Below, in pieces: positions 10,398 through 20,100 of a stretch of 64,000 nt of DNA (its first letter is position 1; each line of letters begins with the position of its first letter). The notes under the pieces were generated by a model. The model was given only the letters and a program-made list of their open reading frames with translations. It was not told the DNA's origin and searched no databases. The translations under genes and the position numbers were made by a program. Source of the DNA: Cocos nucifera (taxonomy: Eukaryota; Streptophyta; Magnoliopsida; Arecales; Arecaceae); NCBI GenBank assembly GCA_006176705.1, contig QRFJ01000061.1, positions 126,501-190,500 on the forward strand. Reading direction: 5' to 3'.

Positions 10398-11106
10398 TTG
10401 GGTTCAGCTTCATCTTGTGCTACCTGAGTGCACTGAAGGTCTCTTCGAGGTTGGCGAGGTGGTTTATAGAAGCTCGACTTTTGACGAGCATGTCATCCAC
10501 ATACACCTCCATATTGCGGTCGATCTGCTCCTTGAAGATCTTGTTGATCAGATACTGGTAGGTTGTTCCTACATTTTTTAGTCCAAAGAGCATAATCCTA
10601 TAACAGTAAAGACCATGGTCAGTAACAAAGTAGTTTTCTTCTCGTCCTTTGATACCATCTGTATCTGGTTATAATCGAAGAAAGCATCCATGAAGATGAG
10701 GAGCTCGTGGTCCGAGATTATGTCTACCAATTGATCAATCCTAGGTAGAGGGTAGCTATCTTTTAGACAGACTTTATTCAGCTTTTTGAAGTCTATACAC
10801 ATCCTCCACTTGTTATTTGCCTTTTTGATGAGGACCGCGTTTGAGATCCAGATCGGATAGTTAACTTTTTGGATGAATCCAGATTTGAGGAGCTTACCTA
10901 CTTCTTCTGTGATTACTTTCTGCCTCTCTGGGGTGTGGTTGCACATCTTCTCTTTTATCAGTCGATACTTAAGATCAATGGCCAGCCGATGTTCCATGAT
11001 TTCGACATCAATTCCTGGCATATCCATTGGAGCCCAGGCAAAGACATCCACGTTCTTCCTGAGAAAGGTGATGAGTTGCTCTCGAACCTCATCCCCCAAG
11101 TTGGAG
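10393..11106 (-). pseudogene. Tat-B reverse transcriptase, proximal part
   Basis: Minus-strand Ty3/gypsy RT (RVT_1). The 173-codon open stretch 11099-10578 carries the ISNAVLIKKANNKWRMCIDF block, LNKVCLKDSYPLPRIDQLVD and the first catalytic region FMDAFFDYNQIQM, whose aspartate is in MDAF. A frameshift near 10575 precedes the YVDDMLVKS polymerase motif (about 10505-10480). The fragment ends at MKLNPTK where Copia-1 cut it; the rest is at 184-1. The YVDD aspartates are intact, but the gene is broken by a shift, a stop near MKLNP and the insertion. Confidence 0.9.
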
Positions 11107-11755
11107 CTAATCTATATAGTGTGCTCTGCATTTTCATCATTTAAGAGCATAGATGTGAGGTCCTCCATAGGCTCGCCCCACTCCTCGGTGAGGTCATCAC
11201 GGGCATCCAGCCCATCAATAGGACAAAGGTCAGGCTGGATATTTTTCTGTAGGGCAATGGAGTAACAGCATCTCGCCAATGCCTGATCTTCTCTAATCTC
11301 TCCAATTTCGTAGCTCATTGGAAACTTCATCCTTAGATAATAAGTTGACACCACTGCTCAGAGCGCGTTCAACCCAGGTCGGTCGAGAATAGCATTATAG
11401 GCAGATGGAGCCTTTATAACTAAAAAATTGACCTATGCCTTAACCAGCTTCGGACGTTGCCCTGCAATCATAGTCAAAGTTATTATACCCTCAACTAGCA
11501 CGGCATCTCCAGTGAAGCCTACCAATGGAAAGTTCATAGGTTTCAAGTGGTTAATGAGTAAGGATATTTTTGAGAAAGCATCATAAAACAAAACATCAGT
11601 CGAGCTTCCATTATCTACTAAAATATGGTGTACATCATAGTCGACAATGTTTAAAGAGATTAAAACCACATCATTGTGTGGGAACTGGACTCCTTGAGCA
11701 TCCTCGTCGGTGAAAATGATGAGCTCTTCAGTTCTCCACCTCTTCACTACTCCCT
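11107..11755 (-). pseudogene. Tat-B aspartic protease and protease-RT linker
   Basis: The 104-codon stretch 11747-11433 has the retropepsin active site ILVDNGSSTDVLF, with D-N-G-S-S in place of the general D-T/S-G, as usual in Tat elements. The flap-side block and an ILDRPGLNAL-like segment follow after a stop. A second stretch (11354-11112) is the acidic linker before RT. Retropepsin would cut the gag-pol polyprotein inside virus-like particles. Stops near 11430 and 11370 disrupt it. Confidence 0.82.
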
Positions 11756-11889
11756 CAGATCTGTTGGCCTCTTCACATCGAAGTCCCTAGAGATAGTGTT
11801 GATGACGTCGAAAGGTGGTTGATCTCCTTGTTGTTCCTTCCTTCTTGGTGGTTCTGACTACGGTAGTACTCTCGATCGATCTTTTCTTG

Positions 11890-13444
11890 CTTCAGACCAA
11901 CATCTGAGAAATCAATTCAGTCAGCCTCTCTCGATGAGCTCCTCGATCTCGTCTTGGAGCTGAATGCATTCCTCAGTATCATGACCATGGTCACGATGGT
12001 AGAGGTAGTATTTGCTAGGATTGCGCTTACTAGGATGAGTGTGCATCCTTTCAAGCCTCAGCAGTTGCTCCTTGATCTCCATCAATACTTGCATTTTTGG
12101 AGCATTGAGGGGGGTATAGTTGTGAAACCTCCTGGAGGGAGAACTTCTTCATGCTCTTTTATCGGAGCTTCTTTGATGATGAGCTCGAGAAGGAGTTCAG
12201 ACTCGCTTACACTCGGAGGAAGTCTGTGAGCATGGCCAAGCTTCATTCGGCTCTCCATCAGCTGTGGGTTCATTAGACTCACTCGCCCGCCACTCTCCTG
12301 CAGCTTTCTCATCTTTCAATTTGAAAGCTTCTTCCGTTCGGACATATCCCTCAGCCCAAGCTAGTAGATCGATAAAGTTCCTAGGATACTTTTTCTTCAA
12401 GAAGAATAGCAAATCGTTCTTCTAAAAGCCATCTTTGAGTGCGGCTATTACAATAGACTGGTCCAAATTTTGGACCTCCAACGTAACAGCATTAAACTGG
12501 ATGACATAAGCTTGGATAGATTCTCCCTCCTTCTACTTGATATTCATCAAAAAATCCGAACCTTGGCACGGACGTCGGTTGCTGATGAAGTGAGCCACAA
12601 ACTAATGGCTTATCTGATCAAAGAAGAAGATCGTACCTAGTCTCAACATCGAGTATCAGTTTCTTTCTGCTCCCTTTAAGGTAGACAAAAAAGCTCGACA
12701 TAAGATAGCATCTGGTGCACCATGGAGCAGCATCATGGTTCGAAAGGCCTTCAGATGATCGATCGGATTAGAGGTTCCATCGTAGCTTTCAAATTTAGGA
12801 AGCTTGAAGCTCAATAAAATGGACTCTTGCATAATTCGGAGAGAGAAAGAAGGATCGGTACAGACATCATCATGGTGAGTCGAAGCAACGTGATGGAGTT
12901 TCTCAATCTGTCGGTCCATCTTTCGTAGTTTCTGATCAAGGACGTCATCTCAATCGTAGATCTTGGAAGGCTTCTAACTGTAGATGGGAAAAGTCTCTTC
13001 TGAAGAAGAATTATGATCCGAATGAGGATCCTCTGCTCTCTATTTTTTCTTTCCAAGGGCGACGGATATGCTAGCCTAAGTGCTCCTCATTGGGATCGAT
13101 TTCTAGCATCTTGATGGATGGTTTTCTGGTAGAACTGCCATCGAAGGCTGTCGCATGATCTGCACCATTTTGGTGAGGCCCTGAACCCACTACATCAGTG
13201 GGTTAAACTACTTCGGATCTACCATGGCCATCGATAGATGTGGAGGTTGAAGCATCGACGATGGAGCAAGAATAGATGGATCTGGCTCAGATCTGACAGT
13301 AGAAGTGGTAGATCTTCGGGCAGTTGCCTTCTTTAGAGGCATTTCTTGGGATTGAGGAAGAGGATGGAGATGAACCTTGAAGAAGTAGATCCATAGGATT
13401 GATTGAGCACTTTTTTAAGAATAAGGGTACCTCAGAAACAAAGA
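11890..13444 (-). pseudogene. gag: Tat-B gag
   Basis: Minus-strand Retrotrans_gag pseudogene in several frames. The N-terminal region is at 13490-13287 and around 13056-12811. The core (12919-12656) has KLPKFESYDGTSNPIDHLKA and MLLHGAPDAILCRAFLSTLKG, the standard capsid signature. After shifts comes KYPRNFIDLLAWAEGYVRTE with a charged tail (12412-12197). The reading HRDHGHDTEECIQL (about 11975) is the usual gag C-terminal C/H-like segment, with the first cysteine replaced. Many indels; no continuous protein is possible. Confidence 0.82.
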
Positions 13445-13465
13445 CCCTTTCTTTGGTGCCAATCC
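13445..13465 (-). other. Tat-B primer-binding site region
   Basis: Directly inside the 5' LTR, the minus strand reads GGATTGGCACCAAAGAAAGG. It resembles the TGGCGCC-type primer sites of gypsy elements. Which tRNA it pairs with cannot be settled here. Confidence 0.55.
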
Positions 13466-13691
13466 TATTGGTGCAGAATTTGGATGACATCGGATCGAGT
13501 AGGAGTTGAGGAAGGAGAGGTCACCATCGGTGACCTACAAAATAAAGTCACATCCGAAGTCAATGGTGATGGCTTTGGTAGGACCCTCTGACGATCAAGT
13601 CAGCTCTTTTGACCAACAGAAATGGAGTGCTCAGAAAAGAATTCAGCAGAATTTTGGGAAGAAGAGAGCTTAAAGAAAATATATCTGAAGG

Positions 13692-13704
13692 ATCATTTTT
13701 TATA
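13692..13704 (-). promoter_or_regulatory. TATA box of Tat-B LTR
   Basis: Minus strand TCTATCTATAAAAAATG. The same CTATAAA element, preceded by GCTCCATC or GGCTCTAT, occurs in the LTRs of Tat-A (47492) and Tat-C (about 57309), so it is the conserved core promoter of this family. Confidence 0.6.
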
Positions 13705-13705
13705 G

Positions 13706-13990
13706 ATAGAGCCTATAGCAGACTAATAGTGACAGCCATAATCATTTGATAGTGGATTGCTCGGGGCTGCATGGAGTTTGTTATGGAGAGAGAGAGGTGT
13801 CGTCTGTAGCAAACTAATAGTGATAGCCATAACCGTCTGATAGTGGGCCACTCGGAACCACATGGGGTTTGCTATGGAGAGAGGTGTCGCCTATAGCAGA
13901 TTGATAGTGACAGCCATAACTGTCCGATAGTGGACTGCTCGGGATCATTTGGGGTTTGCTATAAAGAGAGAAGTATCGTCTGTCATGATA
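13706..13990. repeat. About 95-bp tandem repeat, 3 copies, in Tat-B LTR
   Basis: Three imperfect copies of a unit containing AGCAGACTAATAGTGACAGC, GATAGTGG, GCTCGG and GGGTTTGCTAT. A single related copy is present in the Tat-C LTR (57310-57390), so the triplication is specific to Tat-B. Confidence 0.8.
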
Positions 13991-14109
13991 TGTGCATTCA
14001 TCAAAATTTAATAGTCGAAGTTCGGAGGAAGCAGGCATTGGTTGATGAAGAACTTTGACATATATCAATTTCAGAGGAGTTTGGACTCCTAAAGAAAATA
14101 TGGCTAGAG

Positions 14110-14890
14110 GGGATCATCCAGGAGGAATGCTAGCTAAAATCTGAAAGTAATTTGCTGGAGAAATCTGATTGAAGGAAAAGTTTAGAAAGAGTTTGGTTCC
14201 TAGAGGAATCTAACTATATGAGAAGTTCGAAAGAAGATCGGCTCCTGGAGGAATCCGATTAAAAAAAAGTTTGAAAGTAGTTCGGCTCTTGGAGGAATCC
14301 AACTGAAGGAGAAGTTCGGAAAGAGTTCAGCTCCTGAAAAAATTCAATTGAAAGAGAAGTCCGAAAGAAGTTCAACTCCTAGAGGAATTTGACTGAAGAA
14401 AAAGTTTGGAAGGAGTTTGGCTCCTAGAGAAATCCAACTAAAGGAGAAGTCCGAAAGGAGAATTCGACTGAAGGAGAAGATCGAAAGAAATTTGGCTCTT
14501 AGAGAAATTCGATTGAAGGAGCAATCCGGAAGGAGTTCGGCTCCTAGAAGAATACGACTGAAGAAAAAGTTTGGAAGAAATTCGACTCCTGGAAGAATTT
14601 GACTGAAAGAGAAGTTTAGAAGGAGTTTGACTCCTGGAGGAATCCGACTAAAGGAGAAGTTCGGAAGGAGTTCGGCTTCTGGAGGAATCCGATTGAAGAA
14701 GAAGTCCGAAAGGAGTTCAGCTCCTGAAGGAATTTGACTGAAGGAGAAGTTTATAAGGAGTTTGGCTCCTAGAGGAATTTGATTAAAGGAGAAGTCTGGA
14801 AGAAAAATTTGACTGAAGGAGAAGTTCGAAAGAAGTCTGACTAATGGAAAAGTCTGACCAAAAGAAAAGTCCGAAAGAAGTTCGATTGAT
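14110..14890. repeat. 45-bp tandem repeat array in Tat-B LTR
   Basis: About 15-17 diverged copies of a unit with core GAAGGAGTTCGGCTCCTGGA then GGAATCCGACTGAAGGAGAA. The period is 45 bp, divisible by three, so spurious open frames appear on the plus strand (14417-14602, 14844-15089). The array lies in U3 of the LTR. Degenerate relatives continue to about 15130 with a different spacing. Confidence 0.85.
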
Positions 14891-15220
14891 GGAGAGGTCC
14901 AGAAGGAGTCCGACTGATGGAGAAGTTGAGATGGAGTTCGACCGCTGTAGGAGTTCGAAAGAGGTTCAACTGCTGGAGGAGTCTGGGAGGGGTTCGATCG
15001 TTGGAGGAGTTTGGTTGCTTGAAGGAGTTTGGCTAGGATTCGACCGCTGGAGGGAGTTCGGAAGGGGTTTGGCTGCTGGAGGAATTTGACTGCTAAAGAA
15101 GTTCGATTGGGGTTCGACCGCTGAAGGAAGAATTTTCGATCGAAGCTCTTCCGTGATTATCAGTTGTATTAGGCTATGCATCAAATTGGACTTCGGTAGG
15201 AGCAGGGTTTATCCCCAACA

Positions 15221-16530
15221 AGTTTCAAATGACTTGCCTTAAGAAGTTTTCTTTGAAGTTCTTCGACAACCAAATACGAAAGAACCCCTGACAGTGATGC
15301 AGGTGGACCATGAATCCTGTTGGATCGATCCACTAGTCCTATAGCTTAAAAATGATGTCCTCCCTAGAGATCCTAAAGAAGTCCAAAAGTTAAGGAACCA
15401 AGCATCTCGCTATAGTTTACATGAAAATAAATTATACAGGAGGTCTTATTTCCTACTACTCCTTAAATGCCTTGAATCATCTGAAGCTGATTATGCACTA
15501 AGGAAGGTTCATGAAGGAATATGCAGAAATCACCTTGGAGTCAGGTCATTATCTTATAAGTTACTTCAGCAAGGGTACTATTGGCCAATCATGCAACATA
15601 ATATAGTTGATTATGCTAGAAAGTATGACCGATATTAGAGAAATACTAATATCCTATGGCAACCAGCATCTTTAATAACACTCTTAAGTGCCCCTTGGCC
15701 ATTCGTACAATGGAGAATGGATATACTTGGATCATTTTCCATGGCATCTGGACAGCAGAAGTTTTTCTTGGTGGCATAAACTACTTCACTAAGTAGGTTG
15801 AAGCTAAACCACTGGCGAAGGTTACTGAAGCTAAAGTGAAAGATTTTGTTTGAAAGTCTATTATATACAGATTTGGTCTACCTCGAACATTGATCACTGA
15901 CCATGGACGCCAGTTCACAGAGGCAAAATTCATCGAGTTTTGTGAAGATTTAAATGTTTTTCATCATTTGACATCTGTGGCTTATCCCTAAGCAAATAGT
16001 GAAGCCAAGATGACCAACTGGATATTGCTATAAGGGATAAAGGTGAGACTTGAATGGGCAAAAGGAACATAGGTAGACGAACTTTATCATATTCTCTGGA
16101 CTTATAGAATCCTCCAAAGGTTACCTACAGGAGAAACTCTATTTGCCTTAATATTTGGAATGAAAGCTATTATCCCTATTAAACTTGGAATTTCTTCAGC
16201 ATGGGTTGAAAACTTTAATGAACAAAATAACATACAAGATCTCAAAACAAATCTTAACTTGTTAGAAGAAAAATGGATCAGAGCTCAAGTTTGGATGGTA
16301 GCTTATAGATAAAAGGTAGCTCGGTATTATAATTTCAGAGTCAAAAATAAAACTTTTAGGATCGGAGACTTGGTGCTACGCTGAGCGAAAGTCTCTCAAC
16401 CATAGAATCAAGGCAAGCTTGCCTTAAATTGGGAAGATCCTTATGAAGTCGAAAAGATCATTCGACCAGAAACTTATCGCATAAAGAAGCTTGGAGGAGC
16501 CACACTACCTTGACCATAAAATTTTAAAAA
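15221..16530 (+). pseudogene. Tat-A RNase H-integrase remnant
   Basis: Plus-strand decayed gypsy pol. It begins in the RNase H to integrase spacer (EVFFEVLRQPNTKEPLTVMQ), passes the integrase zinc finger region (VHEGICRNHLGVRSL, then a YYWPIM block) and the catalytic core with MDILGSF (first aspartate, near 15720), TDHGRQF (second aspartate, near 15898) and a SEAKMTN segment holding the glutamate. It ends with the C-terminal NWEDPYEVEKIIRPETYRIK block. Stops occur every few dozen codons and frame shifts are frequent, so this is an old copy. The family match is strong despite the decay. Confidence 0.87.
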
Positions 16531-16671
16531 TTTATGAATGTACTATCAATAGCCATATTTTAATAAAAGACTTCTGATTTTAACACTCCTATCTTTTATG
16601 CAATTAAGTTATCGTAGGAAATAATTAAGCCAAACTTTATTTTTAAACAAAATTGAAGGCCTCCAATTCTT
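16531..16671 (+). other. Spacer between Tat-A pol and tandem array
   Basis: AT-rich sequence after the last integrase codons with no gene. It leads directly into the tandem array. Confidence 0.5.
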
Positions 16672-17335
16672 AAAATAGGAGGTTGATCTCATCTTAACAA
16701 GGATAAAAGCCTCCAGTTTCTAAATAGGAGGTTAAACTTATTCTTAAACGAGGTCGGAAGATCTTTACGAGGGATATGAAGATCTCTAGTTTTTAAACAG
16801 GAGGTTAATCTCATCTTAACGAGGGTGAAGACCTCCAATTTCTAAATAAAAGATTAACCTTATCTTAACGAGAGTGAAGGCCTCCTATTCCTAAATAAAA
16901 TTTTAAACTCATTCTTAAACAAGGTCGAAAGATCCTTACGAGGGATATGAAGGTCTTCGGTTCTTAAACAGGAGGTTAATCTTATCTTAACGAGGATGAA
17001 GGCCTCTGATTCTTAAATAAGAGGTTAACCTCATCTTAACGAAGGTGAAGGCCTTTGGTTCCTAAATAGAAGGTTAAACCCATTCTTAAATGAGGTCGGA
17101 AGACCCTTACGAGGGATATGAAGCCCTCCAATTCTTAAATAGGAGATTAACCTCATCTTAATAAGGGTGAAGACCTTCAATTCTTAAATAGAAGGTTAAT
17201 CTCATCTTAATGAGGGTGAATGCCTCTAGTTCCTAAATAGAAGGTTAAACTCATTCCTAAACGAGGTTGAAAGATCCTTATTCATATATAAGGAGGATAG
17301 ATTCAAGTAAGGTCAAATGAAGGTCCTCCTTTCAA
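16672..17335. repeat. Higher-order tandem repeat between pol and aORF of Tat-A
   Basis: Two related unit types alternate. A short unit of about 49 bp has core AGGAGGTTAATCTCATCTTA; a long unit of about 72 bp has core TTAAACTCATTCTTAAACGA plus TTACGAGGGATATGAAG. The order short-short-long repeats about every 170 bp, with about three full rounds and partial ends. It occupies the 3' untranslated region of the element. Confidence 0.85.
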
Positions 17336-17459
17336 AATAAAGTCAGCTATAAATGTAAAGTGATGGCAAAGAATTTAACAAGCACATAATCATGATATGA
17401 CAAAGGAAGATAACCCCATTAGTTAAAAAAAGATCAGTTGTTACAAAGGTCGCTAGGAT

Positions 17460-18427
17460 TGATTACAAATGAAAGAAGAGAGAAAACCAAATTCTCTGTG
17501 TATTTTGTGATGCCAGCTTTAGCAATCATCAAGGAATTTTTTTGATCCTTTATTTGACCTTCGAACCTTTTCTTTGCAGCCAAAAATTCTTCGAATAGGT
17601 TTTGAGCTCTTCTAGCATTATCTTCTGACTTCTCTTAGTCATTTTCGAAGTATGATTGATTCAGCCTTGGCATCTCTAACAGCTTTTTCTTGATTTTTTA
17701 TCTAGATTTTGAGTTGAAGAAACTCAGATTTATTTTTATCATAACTTTCAAAAAGGCTAATGAGGCTGTTTTTGATCAAAGATAGTTCGTCTGAAGCTCC
17801 TCTTGGATTAGCTTGAACGTTGTTTGCGAGCTCCTTCTTAAGTCGAGCTATTTCTTCCCTAGCCATCTGAAGTTAGCAATAGAGATCGAAAATTTGCTTG
17901 CACCAGCCTAGCCTATATTCATCATATCTCTCTTCCACCAAAAGCAGTTGATTTTGAAGGTCAGAAAATCTTTTGGACTAATCCCATCCATATTCTTCTT
18001 GTTTTTAGGATCAATGTGAGCCTTTCTCTAAATATTGGATCTCTTTCCAAGCACTTCTAAGTTCGGCCTCGAGGAAAGTAATTTTGGCAGTTAAGGACCA
18101 AGATCTTTGGTTGGCAAGCTTGGATACCCATTGAAGCACATCAGACATCTGATATTTCTTCGAGGAGCATTCCCTATAAGCTTGCTTCAAAGCTCGACGC
18201 AGACGGCTGCTTTCAGTAGAAACTGTTGTATAATTATTCATTGATTTTTGAAGCTCCTTCTCAACCTTCTTCAATTTTTTATTAGCCTGGGGAACTTCTT
18301 TCTTCAAGATTTTTATTTGATCTTTAAGGAAAATGGCTTGAGGTAGGAGAACAGTTGTAGTCCATGATTGAGCTCGATGGCAATATTTACAAACAATATT
18401 TTGTTTCATAAATATATCACAGCACAC
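17460..18427 (-). pseudogene. Tat-A antisense gene (aORF), C-terminal coiled-coil part
   Basis: Minus strand. The open stretch 18427-18011 encodes a Lys/Glu-rich coiled coil (LKDQIKILKKEVPQANKKLK and onward) that aligns by eye with 60811-61160 of Tat-C, sharing the motif SWSLTAKITFLEAEL versus TWALTAKANSLKVKL. Coiled coil continues in broken frames to about 17500 with the shared YDEYRLGWC/YETYRLDWC motif. It ends near a segment that matches the Tat-C 3' end. The protein is presumably structural; no catalytic motif is visible. Function of this protein family is unknown. Confidence 0.72.
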
Positions 18428-18503
18428 AAGACAAAGTATGAGAAAGTTGAATTTTATTATCCAAAAAGATTTTAAGTATTAAAAAGAGAAAGAAAAAGTA
18501 CAA

Positions 18504-19149
18504 TCAGAGGTTGTCCTCAACCTTAGGCTGGAGGACAGCGAAAGAGCTCAGTTCAACCTCAATGGATGCAGGCACCTCGGTGGGCTTATGGTGATCGGTA
18601 GGAAGGTTGGTAGTAGGTAGGTTAACTTTAGTTGTAGGGAGTTTCTTATTGGCAGTAGAAAGATCTTCTGGCTCTTCATCTAGGAAGCTAAGATCCAATT
18701 TGGGATATTGATTTGCAACCTTCTGTTGGCAGGTTTCAAAACCAGCATCGAAAGCTTCCCTGGTGAATTGGACCTTGATTGTGGTAAATTCTTTGAAGGC
18801 CTTGAATTCCTCTATAGCCTATTCTCTAGCCTCCATTGCTCTTTTCACTCCTTCCCCTATGATCTCAGCAACCTCTAACTTCTCTTTCTTCCTCTTTTCT
18901 ATCTCTAAAGCTAGTTCGGTATCCAGGGCACTCTTAACCTTGGCCAAAGTTTTCTCTGCCTCCTTGAGCGCCTCCCTAAGACGCTCGGCTTCAGCTTTGT
19001 ATTTGGAGACCTCGGCTTTGGCTACCTCGGCTTTCTTTAGAGCTCTGGAAGCCTCAACCCTACTGTTGTTGGCCGACTCAATACCAATGGATACATAGTA
19101 ACCTAGTTGTAAATGATAAAGTTAGTCTTGCCATTAAAAAATAATTAAA
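18504..19149 (-). pseudogene. Tat-A aORF, central part
   Basis: The minus-strand frame from about 19110 to 18504 reads as helical, charged sequence (VEASRALKKAEVAKAEVSKY) and then a segment EAFDAGFETCQQKVANQYPK followed by LDLSFLDEEPEDLST, ending at a stop at 18504. The block GFETCQ..VA..YP.L.L.FL is matched in Tat-C (about 60430-60500). One TAG interrupts it near 18822. Its 5' end meets the CACTA element through what looks like intron sequence, because TTTACAACTAG at about 19102-19112 (minus) is a good acceptor. The plus-strand open frame over the same bases (18763-19098) is a shadow. Confidence 0.72.
19147..19149. repeat. CACTA target site duplication AAA, left
   Basis: AAA precedes CACTACAAGAAA. 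The same three bases follow the right terminus at 36215-36217. CACTA elements duplicate 3 bp. Confidence 0.7.
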
Positions 19150-20100
19150 CACTACAAGAAAGCCCATCTTTTGCGATGGACTTATTTGCGACAAAAAAAT
19201 TCTTTGTAAATACAGGTATTAGCGATGAAAAAACTTCCATCGCTAATAATTATTATTTACAATAGAAAAATTTTTTATCATAAATAATTGATTATTTATG
19301 ATAGAAATAAATTTTACATCATAAATAATATATTATTTACAATAAAAATATTCCATCGTAAATAATCAATGTAAATAACTCATTTAAAAAATTAAAAAAG
19401 GAGTGATTATTTATAATAAAAAAATTTTATTATAAATAATAGATTATTTATGATGGAAATAAGTTTTGCATCATAAATAATTATTATTTATGATGAAAAT
19501 ATTCCATCACCAATAATCAACTATAAATAACTCATTTAAAAAATTAAAAAAAAATAATTATTTATGATGAAAAGCTTCCATCATAAATAATCAGTCATTT
19601 ATGATAAAAATAAATTTAATATCATAAATAATAATCATTTACGATGAAAATATTCCATCACCAATAATCAGTATAAATAATTTATTTAAAAAATTAAAAA
19701 AGATTGATTATTTATGATAAAAAATTTGCAACATAAATAATTTATTATTTATGATGGAAATAAGATTTGCATTATAAATAATAATTATTTATGATGGAAA
19801 TATTTCATCGTCAATAATCTACCATGAATAACTCATTTAAAAAAAATAAAAAGATGGATTATTTGCAATGAAAAGTTTTCATCGTAAATAATCAGTTATT
19901 TATGACGAAAATCTTATTTTCATCATAAATAATAGATTATTTGCAATAAAAAAAATTTTCATTAATAATCTATCATAAATAAATTATTTTAAAAAATAAA
20001 AAAAACTAGATTATTTATGATAAAAAATTTCATCATAAATAATCATTATTTATGATAAAAATATGATTTTCATCATAAATAATAGATTGTTTGTGATGAA
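19150..20100. repeat. CACTA left terminus and subterminal repeats
   Basis: The TIR CACTACAAGAAA is followed by about 950 bp of short repeats in both orientations, built from ATTTATGATGGAAAT, TTTCATCATAAATAAT and TTAGCGATG. Such subterminal words are the transposase-binding sites of En/Spm elements. The same words recur at 21390-21725 and 35640-36190. Confidence 0.8.

Larger units (their letters stand above)
1..15220 (-). mobile_element. Tat-B, Ty3/gypsy LTR retrotransposon (partial)
   Basis: A minus-strand Tat-type gypsy element. From right to left it has a 5' LTR (13466-15220), primer-binding site, gag, protease and reverse transcriptase; the 3' half is outside the window. Copia-1 (185-10392) is inserted in its RT. 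The element sits in the RNase H/integrase spacer of Tat-A: sequence right of 15220 resumes a plus-strand Tat pol reading. Several stops and frameshifts show it is not autonomous. The lineage call rests on the gag block around YDGT..P.DHL.AFRT, the DNGSS protease motif and the family resemblance of RT; no phylogeny was run. Confidence 0.85.
13466..15220 (-). repeat. Tat-B 5' LTR
   Basis: In element orientation it starts TGTTGGGGATAAACCC (right edge 15220) and ends near CTGCACCAATA at 13466, where CA has decayed to TA. The end segment with GTCAGAGGGTCCTACC and TTTATTTTGTAGGTC is shared with the LTR ends of Tat-A (47.6 kb) and Tat-C (57.1-57.2 kb), which supports the LTR call without a second copy in the window. 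At 1755 bp it is much longer than the Tat-C LTR (889 bp), largely because of two internal tandem arrays. Confidence 0.8.

Noticed and set aside
10393..11750. Endogenous pararetrovirus origin for the minus-strand RT and protease
   Set aside because: The gag/protease motifs, LTR with PBS, and integrase in sister elements fit Ty3/gypsy Tat elements; no movement protein or coat protein motif is seen.
14417..15089. Lysine/arginine-rich plus-strand frames as a basic repeat protein
   Set aside because: They arise from a 45-bp array within an LTR and lie antisense to the element; no conserved start or family.
18763..19098. Plus-strand 111-codon Ser/Ala-rich frame
   Set aside because: It is the complement of the coiled-coil aORF coding strand, which has a homologue in Tat-C.
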